IMG/VR virus record: IMGVR_UViG_3300036851_000414
Coordinates: 1 to 39,401 of that record
DNA: 39,401 nucleotides
DNA from: a virus
Reading direction: 5' to 3' (one strand)
Shown: piece by piece, positions 1-5,774 of the stretch
Layout: the number at the start of each line of letters is the position of its first letter
How positions within the stretch are numbered: position 1 is the stretch's first letter
Position numbers and translations under genes: made by a program
Notes under the pieces: generated by a model
What the model was told of the DNA's origin: nothing
What the model saw: only the letters and a program-made list of their open reading frames with translations
Databases searched by the model: none

Positions 1-472
1 CGCGGCGCTCGCGGGCGGCCCGACGGCCGCGCTCGAGCGCCGCCTTGGAACGCTTGGGGCGGCCGAGGGCGCGGTACCACTCCCACTGCTCGTCGGCCAT
101 CGCCTGCGCGTGCTCCAACTCGAACCAACCCTCGGAGAGCTCGCGGATTGCGTCCCTGACCGTCTGAGGATCGGCCTCGCCGACGATCGTGAGGCTGGAG
201 GCGCGGGACTTGTTGCCTCTCTTGATCGCGTCTTTGGCTGGTTCAACCAGCGCGACCCGCGCGGGGCGGCCGTTCGGCCACAGCCCCGCGATCCGGAGCG
301 CGTCGGGCAGCTCCTCGCAGAAGTGCCAGCCGCTCGCACACTCCGCCGCGGAGGTGTCGAGCTTGACCTTCGGCAGCTTGAAGGGAACCGAGCCATCCCA
401 GACGGGATCACCGCCCTGGAGCGGAGAGCGGCAGTCGTGGGTGAAGACCTTGAAGGCGGCGGTCTTAGGCAT
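1..472 (-). CDS. N-terminal part of end-spanning phage protein (DUF7666-like)
   Basis: The ATG at 472-470 has a good ribosome site (AAAGGA, about 4 nt upstream) and the frame stays open to base 1. The product starts MPKTAAFKVFTHDCRSP and has the blocks GGDPVWDGSVPFKLP and CASGWHFCEELPD. From memory this looks like the N-terminal domain of phage DUF7666-type proteins, whose role is unknown. Read across the window ends, base 1 continues without shift or stop into 39401-38920, giving one 317-residue protein with this domain, a triplet-repeat region and a short C-terminal domain. It is the last gene before the join in the leftward operon and overlaps the stop of the preceding gene by 8 nt. The gene call is firm; the family name is from recall. 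Confidence 0.85.
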   Translation of the reverse strand, partial: MPKTAAFKVFTHDCRSPLQGGDPVWDGSVPFKLPKVKLDTSAAECASGWHFCEELPDALRIAGLWPNGRPARVALVEPAKDAIKRGNKSRASSLTIVGEADPQTVRDAIRELSEGWFELEHAQAMADEQWEWYRALGRPKRSKAALERGRRAARERR

Positions 473-953
473 CGGGTCCTTTCAGGGGCAGCTGCGCCCG
501 GTCGCGTTCGTGTGGCCGCTCGAAGGTCGTCTCCTGTGTCTGGCGGACCTTCACCTGGTGCTCGTGGGCGCGCGCGTGCTGCGCGGCGATCCCCATGGCG
601 TTGCTCGAGTTCGCGGTCCAGGGGCAGTCCTCGCACTCGGCGTGGATCTCGACCAGCTCGCTGTGCTTCGGCAGAGGCACCTCCTGCTTCTTTCGGCGCC
701 GGCGGGAGGTTCCGCCGGCGCCGTCGGCGAGCGCGGCTGGTGGCAACGCCTCGGAAGCACCAGCCCCTTGGCCGCGCTCGCCCGCGGCGCTCTCGTCGCG
801 GAAGAGCCGCACGACGTCCGCCTGGTCGCCGCCCAGTTCGCGCGCGCGCGCGAGGAAGTCACCGAGCTCGACGCCAAAGACGCAGAGGTCGATCGGCCGT
901 GCGCTCGGCAGGCGTGGCTCGGGCGCGGGCAAGGGAGCGGCGGCGCTGGCCAC
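465..953 (-). CDS. zinc-finger-like phage protein
   Basis: GTG start at 953-951 overlaps the upstream TAG and follows GGGGAGG at about 6 nt; the product has 162 residues. The N-terminal half is rich in Ala, Pro and Arg. The C-terminal part has a C-x2-C pair (CEDCPW) and about 18 residues later H-x3-H (QHARAH), then alternating charged residues. This Cys2-His2-like spacing occurs in many actinophage and actinobacterial proteins that probably bind zinc. Function unknown. A long extension of this frame further upstream is antisense or out-of-frame noise and was trimmed at the GTG. Confidence 0.7.
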   Translation of the reverse strand: MASAAAPLPAPEPRLPSARPIDLCVFGVELGDFLARARELGGDQADVVRLFRDESAAGERGQGAGASEALPPAALADGAGGTSRRRRKKQEVPLPKHSELVEIHAECEDCPWTANSSNAMGIAAQHARAHEHQVKVRQTQETTFERPHERDRAQLPLKGPDA

Positions 954-1285
954 TACCAACCTCCCCAGCGGAAGACGCGCTGGCGGATCTTGCGCCAGCG
1001 CTCGCGCTTGACCGGCCATCCGAGCCGATAAGAGACGGTGCGGCGCCCCCACGACAGCGCCGTGGCGCATGAGGGCTGCCAGAAGTCGAGCTGCGAGCCG
1101 TAGCCGATCCGATCGCGCACGATCCACAGTCGCCGGCCACCGGGTCCTGGGCGCTCGAGGGTGAGCTTGGTCCCGAGCGGGTGCATGTTCGACGCCACCG
1201 AGGCCTCGCGCGTGTAGGAGCTGTCGGCCATGGTCCCGGTGAGGCAGTACGCCGTCGAGGCCACCGTGAGGGCGTACTCCTTCAC
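953..1285 (-). CDS. 3D-domain (RlpA/MltA-like) protein
   Basis: GTG start at 1285 overlaps the upstream TGA. The 110-residue product matches the 3D domain: a TAYCLTGTMADSS opening, an ASNMHPLGTKL segment, then IVRDRIGYGSQLDFW with closely spaced aspartates, and a Cys plus ALSWGRR near the end. This double-psi beta-barrel fold occurs in lytic transglycosylases (MltA), RlpA and cell-wall-binding proteins. The gene has no signal peptide of its own and lies directly after a lipoprotein gene and a 28-residue membrane peptide gene. A role at the cell wall during infection or lysogeny is inferred. It is unusual to find it in the early operon instead of the lysis cassette. Confidence 0.7.
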   Translation of the reverse strand: MKEYALTVASTAYCLTGTMADSSYTREASVASNMHPLGTKLTLERPGPGGRRLWIVRDRIGYGSQLDFWQPSCATALSWGRRTVSYRLGWPVKRERWRKIRQRVFRWGGW

Positions 1286-1521
1286 CGTGGGTTGACCTCG
1301 CTGACGTTCCAGCCCTCATAGGTGACGATCGTGCCGTCCTTGCAGTAGACGCGGCCGTTGGCATCGTGAGTGGCGCCACCTTCGAGGTCGCCTTCGATCT
1401 TGTCGATGCCACCGTTGTCCGCACAGCGGTCGGCTGCATCCTCGACGCTGCCGCACCCGACCATGGCCAAGACGGCGACAACCGCCAAGGGCGCGAGGAA
1501 GGAGTGCAGCCGGGCGCTCAC
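1282..1521 (-). CDS. predicted lipoprotein
   Basis: GTG start at 1521-1519 overlaps the TGA of the preceding mini-gene. The 79-residue product has a hydrophobic signal (FLAPLAVVAVLAMVGC) ending in a lipobox L-A-M-V-G-C, so lipidation at that Cys is predicted. The mature part is acidic, with two further Cys and the end YCKDGTIVTYEGWNVSE. The family is not recognised. Small phage lipoproteins expressed early are often superinfection-exclusion factors; that role is a suggestion only. An ATG-like start 12 nt upstream would be in frame, but the overlapping GTG fits the operon pattern better. Confidence 0.75.
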   Translation of the reverse strand: MSARLHSFLAPLAVVAVLAMVGCGSVEDAADRCADNGGIDKIEGDLEGGATHDANGRVYCKDGTIVTYEGWNVSEVNPR

Positions 1522-1604
1522 GGCAGCCTCCACGGGCCGGTGACCAGGAGCCAGCCGAGCATGAAGGCGTTGGCGATCGAGGCGGCCACGCCAATGGCGC
1601 TCAT
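1518..1604 (-). CDS. 28-residue membrane peptide
   Basis: ATG at 1604-1602 overlaps the upstream TGA (TGATG) and the stop overlaps the lipoprotein GTG (GTGA). The product MSAIGVAASIANAFMLGWLL plus 8 residues is one predicted membrane helix with a short polar tail. Tight coupling on both sides supports translation despite the tiny size. Function unknown; it could partner the lipoprotein or the 3D-domain protein. Confidence 0.55.
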   Translation of the reverse strand: MSAIGVAASIANAFMLGWLLVTGPWRLP

Positions 1605-1837
1605 CACAGCGCCGTCGCCCCTAGCCGGTGGATCGCGACGTGCTCAGGCCGGACGACGATGAGCCAGCGGCCGATCCTCCACGTCTCGGGCACGACGCCC
1701 TCGAGCACCACGGCGCCGTACTCCTCGATCGCGCCGGAGTGCGGATAGCCGCGCTCGGCAATCGAACCCGCAAAGTCTCTGGCGCGCTTGTGGTCCTCGC
1801 CCAGGTGCTCGAGGGCCTGGTCCATGGCGCTCGTCAT
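1604..1837 (-). CDS. hypothetical protein (77 aa)
   Basis: ATG start, product beginning MTSAMDQALEHLGEDHKRAR. It ends with a hydrophobic beta-rich segment (RWLIVVRPEHVAIHRLG). It overlaps its neighbours at both ends. The first five residues (MTSAM) and 14 nt of DNA are shared with the start of the next gene upstream, pointing to a duplicated gene junction. No family recognised. Confidence 0.65.
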   Translation of the reverse strand: MTSAMDQALEHLGEDHKRARDFAGSIAERGYPHSGAIEEYGAVVLEGVVPETWRIGRWLIVVRPEHVAIHRLGATAL

Positions 1838-2100
1838 TGCTCTTTGCCTCCGCGACGGAGGCGCTCTTTCGCTTTCTCGACCCGCCTCTGGGCTCGGGCG
1901 AGGTGTTCCCGCGTGCCCTGGTCAACGGCCTGAACTTCGACGCGCGCAAGATGTGGCTGGGTGGCGACGTCAGGCCCCGTGATGCCACATCCGGTGCAGG
2001 AGTCGTCTCCGGCGACGTGATGGCCACTCGGCCCGTTCTGGAGCCGCCCGCACTGGAGGCAGATCCACGCCGTATGCGTGCCAGGCATGGCGCTCGTCAC
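1834..2100 (-). CDS. zinc-ribbon protein (88 aa)
   Basis: GTG start at 2100 overlaps the upstream TGA. The sequence has WICLQCGRL near the N-terminus and, about 18 residues later, CTGCGITGP: two C-x2-C knuckles typical of a small zinc ribbon. A basic helical tail follows (AQRRVEKAKERLRRG). Small nucleic-acid-binding or protein-binding role inferred. Starts with the same MTSAM as its downstream neighbour. Confidence 0.65.
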   Translation of the reverse strand: MTSAMPGTHTAWICLQCGRLQNGPSGHHVAGDDSCTGCGITGPDVATQPHLARVEVQAVDQGTREHLARAQRRVEKAKERLRRGGKEQ

Positions 2101-2366
2101 GGCAAGCGCCCCTTCTGCGCGTACTCCGCCCTGGTTCGGTCGAGGTTGGCACGAGCGAAGGCGATCCAGTCGCGGAGCTCTTCGGTGAGCTCAACCCGCG
2201 GACCTTGGTGATCGGACTTTCCCTCCAGCTGATTGAGGGCCTCCTCGATACCGTCGCCCAGGCCGTCCCTGTAGGCGCGGAGCTTCGCCTGGGTGGCAAC
2301 CTCCTGCAGGCTCGGCAGCAGCGCCGGATCGGGGGGCTGAGGCTGGCGGCGGAACAGACCCATCAC
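2097..2366 (-). CDS. hypothetical helical protein (89 aa)
   Basis: GTG at 2366 immediately followed by ATG, so either could start; the GTG overlaps the upstream TGA. The product is largely helical and charged, beginning MMGLFRRQPQPPDPALL. Its last residues GRLP and its stop lie in a 17-nt sequence that is repeated exactly at the end of the next gene upstream. No family recognised. Confidence 0.6.
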   Translation of the reverse strand: MMGLFRRQPQPPDPALLPSLQEVATQAKLRAYRDGLGDGIEEALNQLEGKSDHQGPRVELTEELRDWIAFARANLDRTRAEYAQKGRLP

Positions 2367-2533
2367 GGCAAGCGCCCCTCTCCTGGCCGCACCCAGCTAC
2401 GGTCGTCGTAACGGGCGGCGCGCAGCGCGCGGACCAGGGAGCGGAGGGCCGCACGCTCGCCGTCTCTGCGCTCCTGCGCGCGGCGCTTCTGGGCGGCGAC
2501 GTCGTGAACGCGCTGGGATGGACGAAACGCCAC
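2363..2533 (-). CDS. small basic hypothetical protein (56 aa)
   Basis: GTG start at 2533 overlaps the upstream TAG and the stop overlaps the next GTG, so it fits the operon exactly. The product is Arg/Ala-rich and helical (VAAQKRRAQERRDGERAALR) and ends GEGRLP. Function unknown. Confidence 0.6.
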   Translation of the reverse strand: MAFRPSQRVHDVAAQKRRAQERRDGERAALRSLVRALRAARYDDRSWVRPGEGRLP

Positions 2534-2751
2534 TAGACGTGTCCCTCGATCTCGGCGCGTGCGGCGATCAGGTCAACAGAGAGCACGCCGAGTTCGGTCG
2601 GGCTCAGCTTCCACCGCACCTCAATGGCAGGCAGCTGGCAGAGGGGTTCTCCGTTGAGGAGAATCTCGACCACCTGGCGCTTGCCACCCTCGCCCGTGGG
2701 CCACTCGTCGTGGACGCGCACCTTGCCCATCGGCAGCGGCGCCGGAGTCAT
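2533..2751 (-). CDS. hypothetical protein (72 aa)
   Basis: ATG overlapping the upstream TGA. The product begins MTPAPLPMGKVRVHDEW and contains a beta-rich block (RQVVEILLNGEPLCQLPAIE) followed by RWKLSPTELGVLSVDLIAAR. No family recognised. Coupled to both neighbours by overlap. Confidence 0.6.
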   Translation of the reverse strand: MTPAPLPMGKVRVHDEWPTGEGGKRQVVEILLNGEPLCQLPAIEVRWKLSPTELGVLSVDLIAARAEIEGHV

Positions 2752-3116
2752 CAGCCTGGCTCTCCTGGCTCCGAAGCGCCCTTCTTTCGCGCCTCGGCCT
2801 CCTTGAGAATTGCGGCGAGGGCCACGAGCTGTGGCCTGGCGCCGGTCATGGCGGCTGTCTCGTCCTCGCTCGCCCTACGTGCGGCAGACTCAAGCCACGC
2901 TGCCTCGTCCTCGGTCAGCGCTTGGGCGAGGAGGATGTCCGGTGGGCACTCGTCGAGGAAGGCCTCAATCGCCTCCTCGGTGACCGACCAGGGCGGCATC
3001 GGGTAGCGACTCGAGTCGTCCTTCTCGTCGGCCCATGCCACGAGCCGATCCGCGGCGGCTTCCACGGCCTCGTCCCACGGCGTCCACCCGGCCGGGCGCT
3101 CTGGCGCTCCGGGCAT
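2751..3116 (-). CDS. hypothetical acidic protein (121 aa)
   Basis: ATG at 3116 overlaps the upstream TGA. The product is acidic and Ala-rich with predicted helices and a central SVTEEAIEAFLDECPPDILL segment. It ends in a charged tail KEAEARKKGASEPGEPG. No recognised domain. Confidence 0.6.
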   Translation of the reverse strand: MPGAPERPAGWTPWDEAVEAAADRLVAWADEKDDSSRYPMPPWSVTEEAIEAFLDECPPDILLAQALTEDEAAWLESAARRASEDETAAMTGARPQLVALAAILKEAEARKKGASEPGEPG

Positions 3117-3304
3117 CAGAGCGCCTTGTCTGATTCGCGGGACCGCTCACGCGGATGGACACGGGGCAGCGTGATTCCAGGCATCCGACATTCCCGCGCC
3201 ACCGCCCACTCCAGCACCCGCTGTCGGGCTGTCTCAGGCACGGCCTTGAGGGCACGGTCGAGCCGGCGCAGCGCCTTGATCTCTGGGTCGAGCGCCTTCG
3301 GCAT
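3116..3304 (-). CDS. hypothetical basic protein (62 aa)
   Basis: ATG at 3304 (an in-frame TTG lies one codon upstream) overlaps the upstream TGA. Product MPKALDPEIKALRRLDRALK and onward; helical, with the pattern VPETARQRVLEWAVAR. Small phage proteins with this kind of N-terminus are common in actinophages, but their function is not known to me. Confidence 0.6.
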   Translation of the reverse strand: MPKALDPEIKALRRLDRALKAVPETARQRVLEWAVARECRMPGITLPRVHPRERSRESDKAL

Positions 3305-3453
3305 CAAACCGCCTGCCTTTCACGCGAAGCGGCCGCCTGCCGCTCCTCGCGCAGGACGTCGCCGAGATGAGCGGCCGCCATCACACCGCCAAGCAGCACG
3401 CCGATGCCCGCGCCGGCGAAGAGTCCGATTGCGAGGCCGATCCAGAAGCTCAC
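3304..3453 (-). CDS. 49-residue membrane protein
   Basis: GTG at 3453-3451 overlaps the upstream TGA and the stop overlaps the next ATG. The product has one glycine-rich membrane helix (SFWIGLAIGLFAGAGIGVLL) followed by a charged cytoplasmic-type tail (LREERQAAASRERQAV). No signal for export beyond the helix. One of several single-pass mini-proteins in this operon. Confidence 0.6.
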   Translation of the reverse strand: MSFWIGLAIGLFAGAGIGVLLGGVMAAAHLGDVLREERQAAASRERQAV

Positions 3454-3737
3454 AGCGCGCCCGCCTTCTGCGCGAGCTCGTCCATCCAGGGCTCGCGCTC
3501 CTCGAGCTGCATGGCGGCCTTGAGCGCGTCGATCGGCGTGTCACGTACCGCCTCGCGGACGTAGGCCGTGCGGGTCGCGAGGTCGTAGCCCGCGGCGCCG
3601 GCGCACCAGTCGCCCTGGGGGTAGCGGCCGACGAGGAAGACCGCGGTCTCGACGATCATCGTGGCGGCGCCATCGCCGCTCTCGATGGCGCGGGCGATGG
3701 TGTCCGCGATCGTCGGGCCCTCGGTGAGGACGCTCAT
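3450..3737 (-). CDS. hypothetical protein (95 aa)
   Basis: ATG start, overlaps both neighbours. It has a mixed alpha/beta pattern with MIVETAVFLVGRYPQGDWC in the centre and a helical, acidic C-terminus. No recognised family; no catalytic motif seen. Confidence 0.6.
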   Translation of the reverse strand: MSVLTEGPTIADTIARAIESGDGAATMIVETAVFLVGRYPQGDWCAGAAGYDLATRTAYVREAVRDTPIDALKAAMQLEEREPWMDELAQKAGAL

Positions 3738-4048
3738 ACGATCGGCCTCAGTTCCACCGGTGCTGCCTCTTGCGAAGCGCCAGGGTCCTCGTCCTCATCA
3801 GCCTCCAGGAGCCCGACGAGAACCCGCTCCTGGCGCTCGGCCTCCTCGACGGCGTTGAGGAGGATGCGCTGTCGGTTCGTCCGCGCGGCCGCCGCGAGAA
3901 GGCGGGCCTGGTCGATCGAGAGCTCAATCGGCAGGTGCCCGGTAGTGGGCCGGATACGCACGACGCCTGCGCCGGGCTCGACGAGCGCTCCGTTGACGCG
4001 CTGCGGCCAGCTCTCGAGGAGAGGTTCTGTCAGGACCAGCTCCGTCAT
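3734..4048 (-). CDS. hypothetical protein (104 aa)
   Basis: ATG start, overlaps both neighbours. The N-terminal half is beta-rich (GAGVVRIRPTTGHLPIELS). A helix follows (IDQARLLAAAARTNRQRILL), then an acidic tail. No family recognised. Confidence 0.6.
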   Translation of the reverse strand: MTELVLTEPLLESWPQRVNGALVEPGAGVVRIRPTTGHLPIELSIDQARLLAAAARTNRQRILLNAVEEAERQERVLVGLLEADEDEDPGASQEAAPVELRPIV

Positions 4049-4266
4049 CGCGACCCTCCGAGATAGCCGCGGCGAGCGCGGGCCCGCCGACGGATCTGTA
4101 GGACACGGCGCCTCCGCTCATCGACCAGCTGCGCGAGGCCAGCACCGGCGATGAGCACGCCGAGGGCGATGCCGGCCTGCCATGGGGTCGCGCGGAAGAC
4201 CTGCGAGAGGACAAGGCCGGCGCCGAGGGCGGTAGTTGCGGCGGCCGCCGAGGGGAGGGCCCTCAT
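4045..4266 (-). CDS. two-helix membrane protein (73 aa)
   Basis: The ATG at 4266-4264 overlaps the upstream TGA; a longer in-frame start at 4329 gives an implausible Arg-rich extension. Two hydrophobic stretches (around AAATTALGAGLVLSQVF and WQAGIALGVLIAGAGLAQLV) are followed by a strongly basic tail (DERRRRVLQIRRRARARRGY), as expected for a cytoplasmic C-terminus. Function unknown. Confidence 0.6.
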   Translation of the reverse strand: MRALPSAAAATTALGAGLVLSQVFRATPWQAGIALGVLIAGAGLAQLVDERRRRVLQIRRRARARRGYLGGSR

Positions 4267-4511
4267 GCGGCCACCGCAACGCTCTCGAAGGCCCGCACGG
4301 CGTCCTCGCCCATCGGCGTCGCGCTCCATTCCTGGTCGCGTGGGCCGACGGCGTAGCCGCGCTCATAGAGGCCGCGCAGGGCGCGGCGGATCGCGGCGGG
4401 GCACAGGCGAGTCTTGTGGATCAGGACTGACGGGAGATGCCAGCGCACGCCAGGGGCACACAGCGCGCGCAGCACGATCAGCTCCGCCCTGGTGAGGGTG
4501 ACGGTGCTCAT
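4263..4511 (-). CDS. winged-helix DNA-binding protein (82 aa)
   Basis: ATG start overlapping the upstream stop. The pattern LTRAELIVLRALC, a helix-turn-helix-like SVLIHKTRLCPAAIRRALRG and a wing-like ERGYAVGPRDQEWSATPMG matches a small winged-helix domain of the MarR/ArsR kind. It is the second gene of the leftward operon and the best visible candidate for a transcription regulator. Target sites are not known. It could also be a replication accessory protein. Confidence 0.6.
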   Translation of the reverse strand: MSTVTLTRAELIVLRALCAPGVRWHLPSVLIHKTRLCPAAIRRALRGLYERGYAVGPRDQEWSATPMGEDAVRAFESVAVAA

Positions 4512-4861
4512 GCCGCCGCCCGTAGCCCGAAAGGCTGGCCGATGACCCGGCGGATCGCGCGCTCGGCGGCGGACCCGGCGAGGGTCGCCTCCTCTAGGGC
4601 GTCGACGACGAGCTCGCGGGGGCCGGCGTCAAGTACGGCCAGGCCGGTGGACTGGAGCGCCACGAGAGACCATGCGCCGATGTCGAGTGTCTCCTCGCGG
4701 ATCTCGTGCAGCAGCTCGTCGAGCGGACGGCCGAGCGAACGCTCGCCGTAGAGCTGCTGGCCGATTCCGAGCCGTTGCAGGACGGCGTCCGTGAAGGGCT
4801 CGTGGCCGGCACTCCTCACCAGGAAGTCACGCTCGAGCGCTGCGTCGCGCCGGCTGGCCAT
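4508..4861 (-). CDS. hypothetical protein, first gene of leftward early operon (117 aa)
   Basis: ATG at 4861. The helical product contains GERSLGRPLDELLHEIREET followed by LDIGAW; an E-x3-E-E-x2-D arrangement of this sort is reminiscent of all-alpha NTP pyrophosphatases (MazG-like), but the rest of the fold is not evident, so no function is assigned. The next plus-strand gene diverges from it across a 206-bp gap, so its promoter should lie there. Confidence 0.55.
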   Translation of the reverse strand: MASRRDAALERDFLVRSAGHEPFTDAVLQRLGIGQQLYGERSLGRPLDELLHEIREETLDIGAWSLVALQSTGLAVLDAGPRELVVDALEEATLAGSAAERAIRRVIGQPFGLRAAA

Positions 4862-5067
4862 CAGGCCGCGGTCCCCGCCGCCGTGTAGTCCCGCCGCGCC
4901 CGCCCGTAGCTTTCTGCCCGCGGTGCCCCGTTATCGGGGGCAAACGATTTCGGGGTGCCGCGTGACTTTTCCCTGCAAGGCGCGTTATTCCGCTGGGGAG
5001 CCGCCGCGCCGGAGGGGAAAGACGGAGTAGCGTTCCGCGCCCTGGCCTGACCCTGAGAGGAGGGACG
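4862..5067. promoter_or_regulatory. divergent regulatory region between early operon and integrase
   Basis: No credible gene fits here. It must hold the promoter of the leftward operon and that of the rightward tyrosine recombinase. A hairpin-like repeat GCCCCG-TTAT-CGGGG lies near 4932-4947. A GGAGGG Shine-Dalgarno at 5058-5064 precedes the recombinase start. I could not pick out a convincing -35/-10 pair on either strand. Confidence 0.45.
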
Positions 5068-5772
5068 TTGCCCCGTCCTTCTGCGGTTGTCGATACGGCT
5101 GGATCTCGCACCAACGGCCACGTGCCGGTCACGTCGCCTGAGTACCGCCGAGGCAAGGCGCCGCCGAACAAGGGCCAGCGCTATCCCGTCGAGATCCTGA
5201 GCAGGGAGGAGTTCCGCCGGCTGCTGGCCAGCTTCGGCACGAGCAAGCCTGTCGACGTCCGCAACCGCGCTCTGCTCGGTGTCCTCTACGGGAGCGGCCT
5301 GCGGATCGGCGAGACCCTGGCGCTTCTGCCGAAGGACCTCGGCCTCGACATCGGCACCATCAACGTCCGCCGAGGCAAGGGCGCCAAGCAGCGCATCGTC
5401 GCGATCGACCGCGGCGGACTCGACCTCGTCGAGACCTGGCTCGACCGGCGCTTCGAGCTCGAGCTCGGCGATCGCGTCGCGCTCTTCTGCACCCTGCGCC
5501 CCGGCATCAGCTGGGGGCGCCAGGTCCACGACGCCTACGTCCGCGACATGCTCAAGGAACGGGCGGCGATGGCCGGGATCACCAAGCGGGTCCACCCCCA
5601 CGCACTCCGCCACAGCTGCGCCGCCGAGCTGTCGATGCACGAACGCTGGCCCGTCGACATGATCCGGCGCCAGCTCGGCCACCGCGACTTGCGCACGACC
5701 CAGCGCTACATCGACCACATCGCGCCCGGCGACCTGGTCGCCGCGATGAGCAAGCGCAATTGGGCGGCCTAG
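5068..5772 (+). CDS. int: tyrosine recombinase (short integrase)
   Basis: TTG start at 5068 preceded by GAGAGGAGGG at about 4 nt. The 234-residue product has all the phage-integrase catalytic residues: Arg79 (SGLRIGE), a Lys in the RGKGAKQR beta-hairpin (about 104-107), His178 and Arg181 (HPHALRHS), His205 (LGHRDL) and the nucleophile Tyr214 (TQRYIDH). The N-terminal part before the catalytic domain is only about 40 residues, so the usual SAM-like core-binding and arm-binding domains are missing or minimal. It would integrate and excise the phage, or resolve dimers in the manner of XerC/D. It is convergent with the initiator-like gene. One of only a few plus-strand genes. Confidence 0.93.
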   Translation: MPRPSAVVDTAGSRTNGHVPVTSPEYRRGKAPPNKGQRYPVEILSREEFRRLLASFGTSKPVDVRNRALLGVLYGSGLRIGETLALLPKDLGLDIGTINVRRGKGAKQRIVAIDRGGLDLVETWLDRRFELELGDRVALFCTLRPGISWGRQVHDAYVRDMLKERAAMAGITKRVHPHALRHSCAAELSMHERWPVDMIRRQLGHRDLRTTQRYIDHIAPGDLVAAMSKRNWAA

Positions 5773-5774
5773 GC

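Noticed and set aside
2922-4154. 410-codon plus-strand frame across five small minus genes
   Set aside because: The minus genes show perfect overlap packing; the plus product is Arg/Ser-rich noise.
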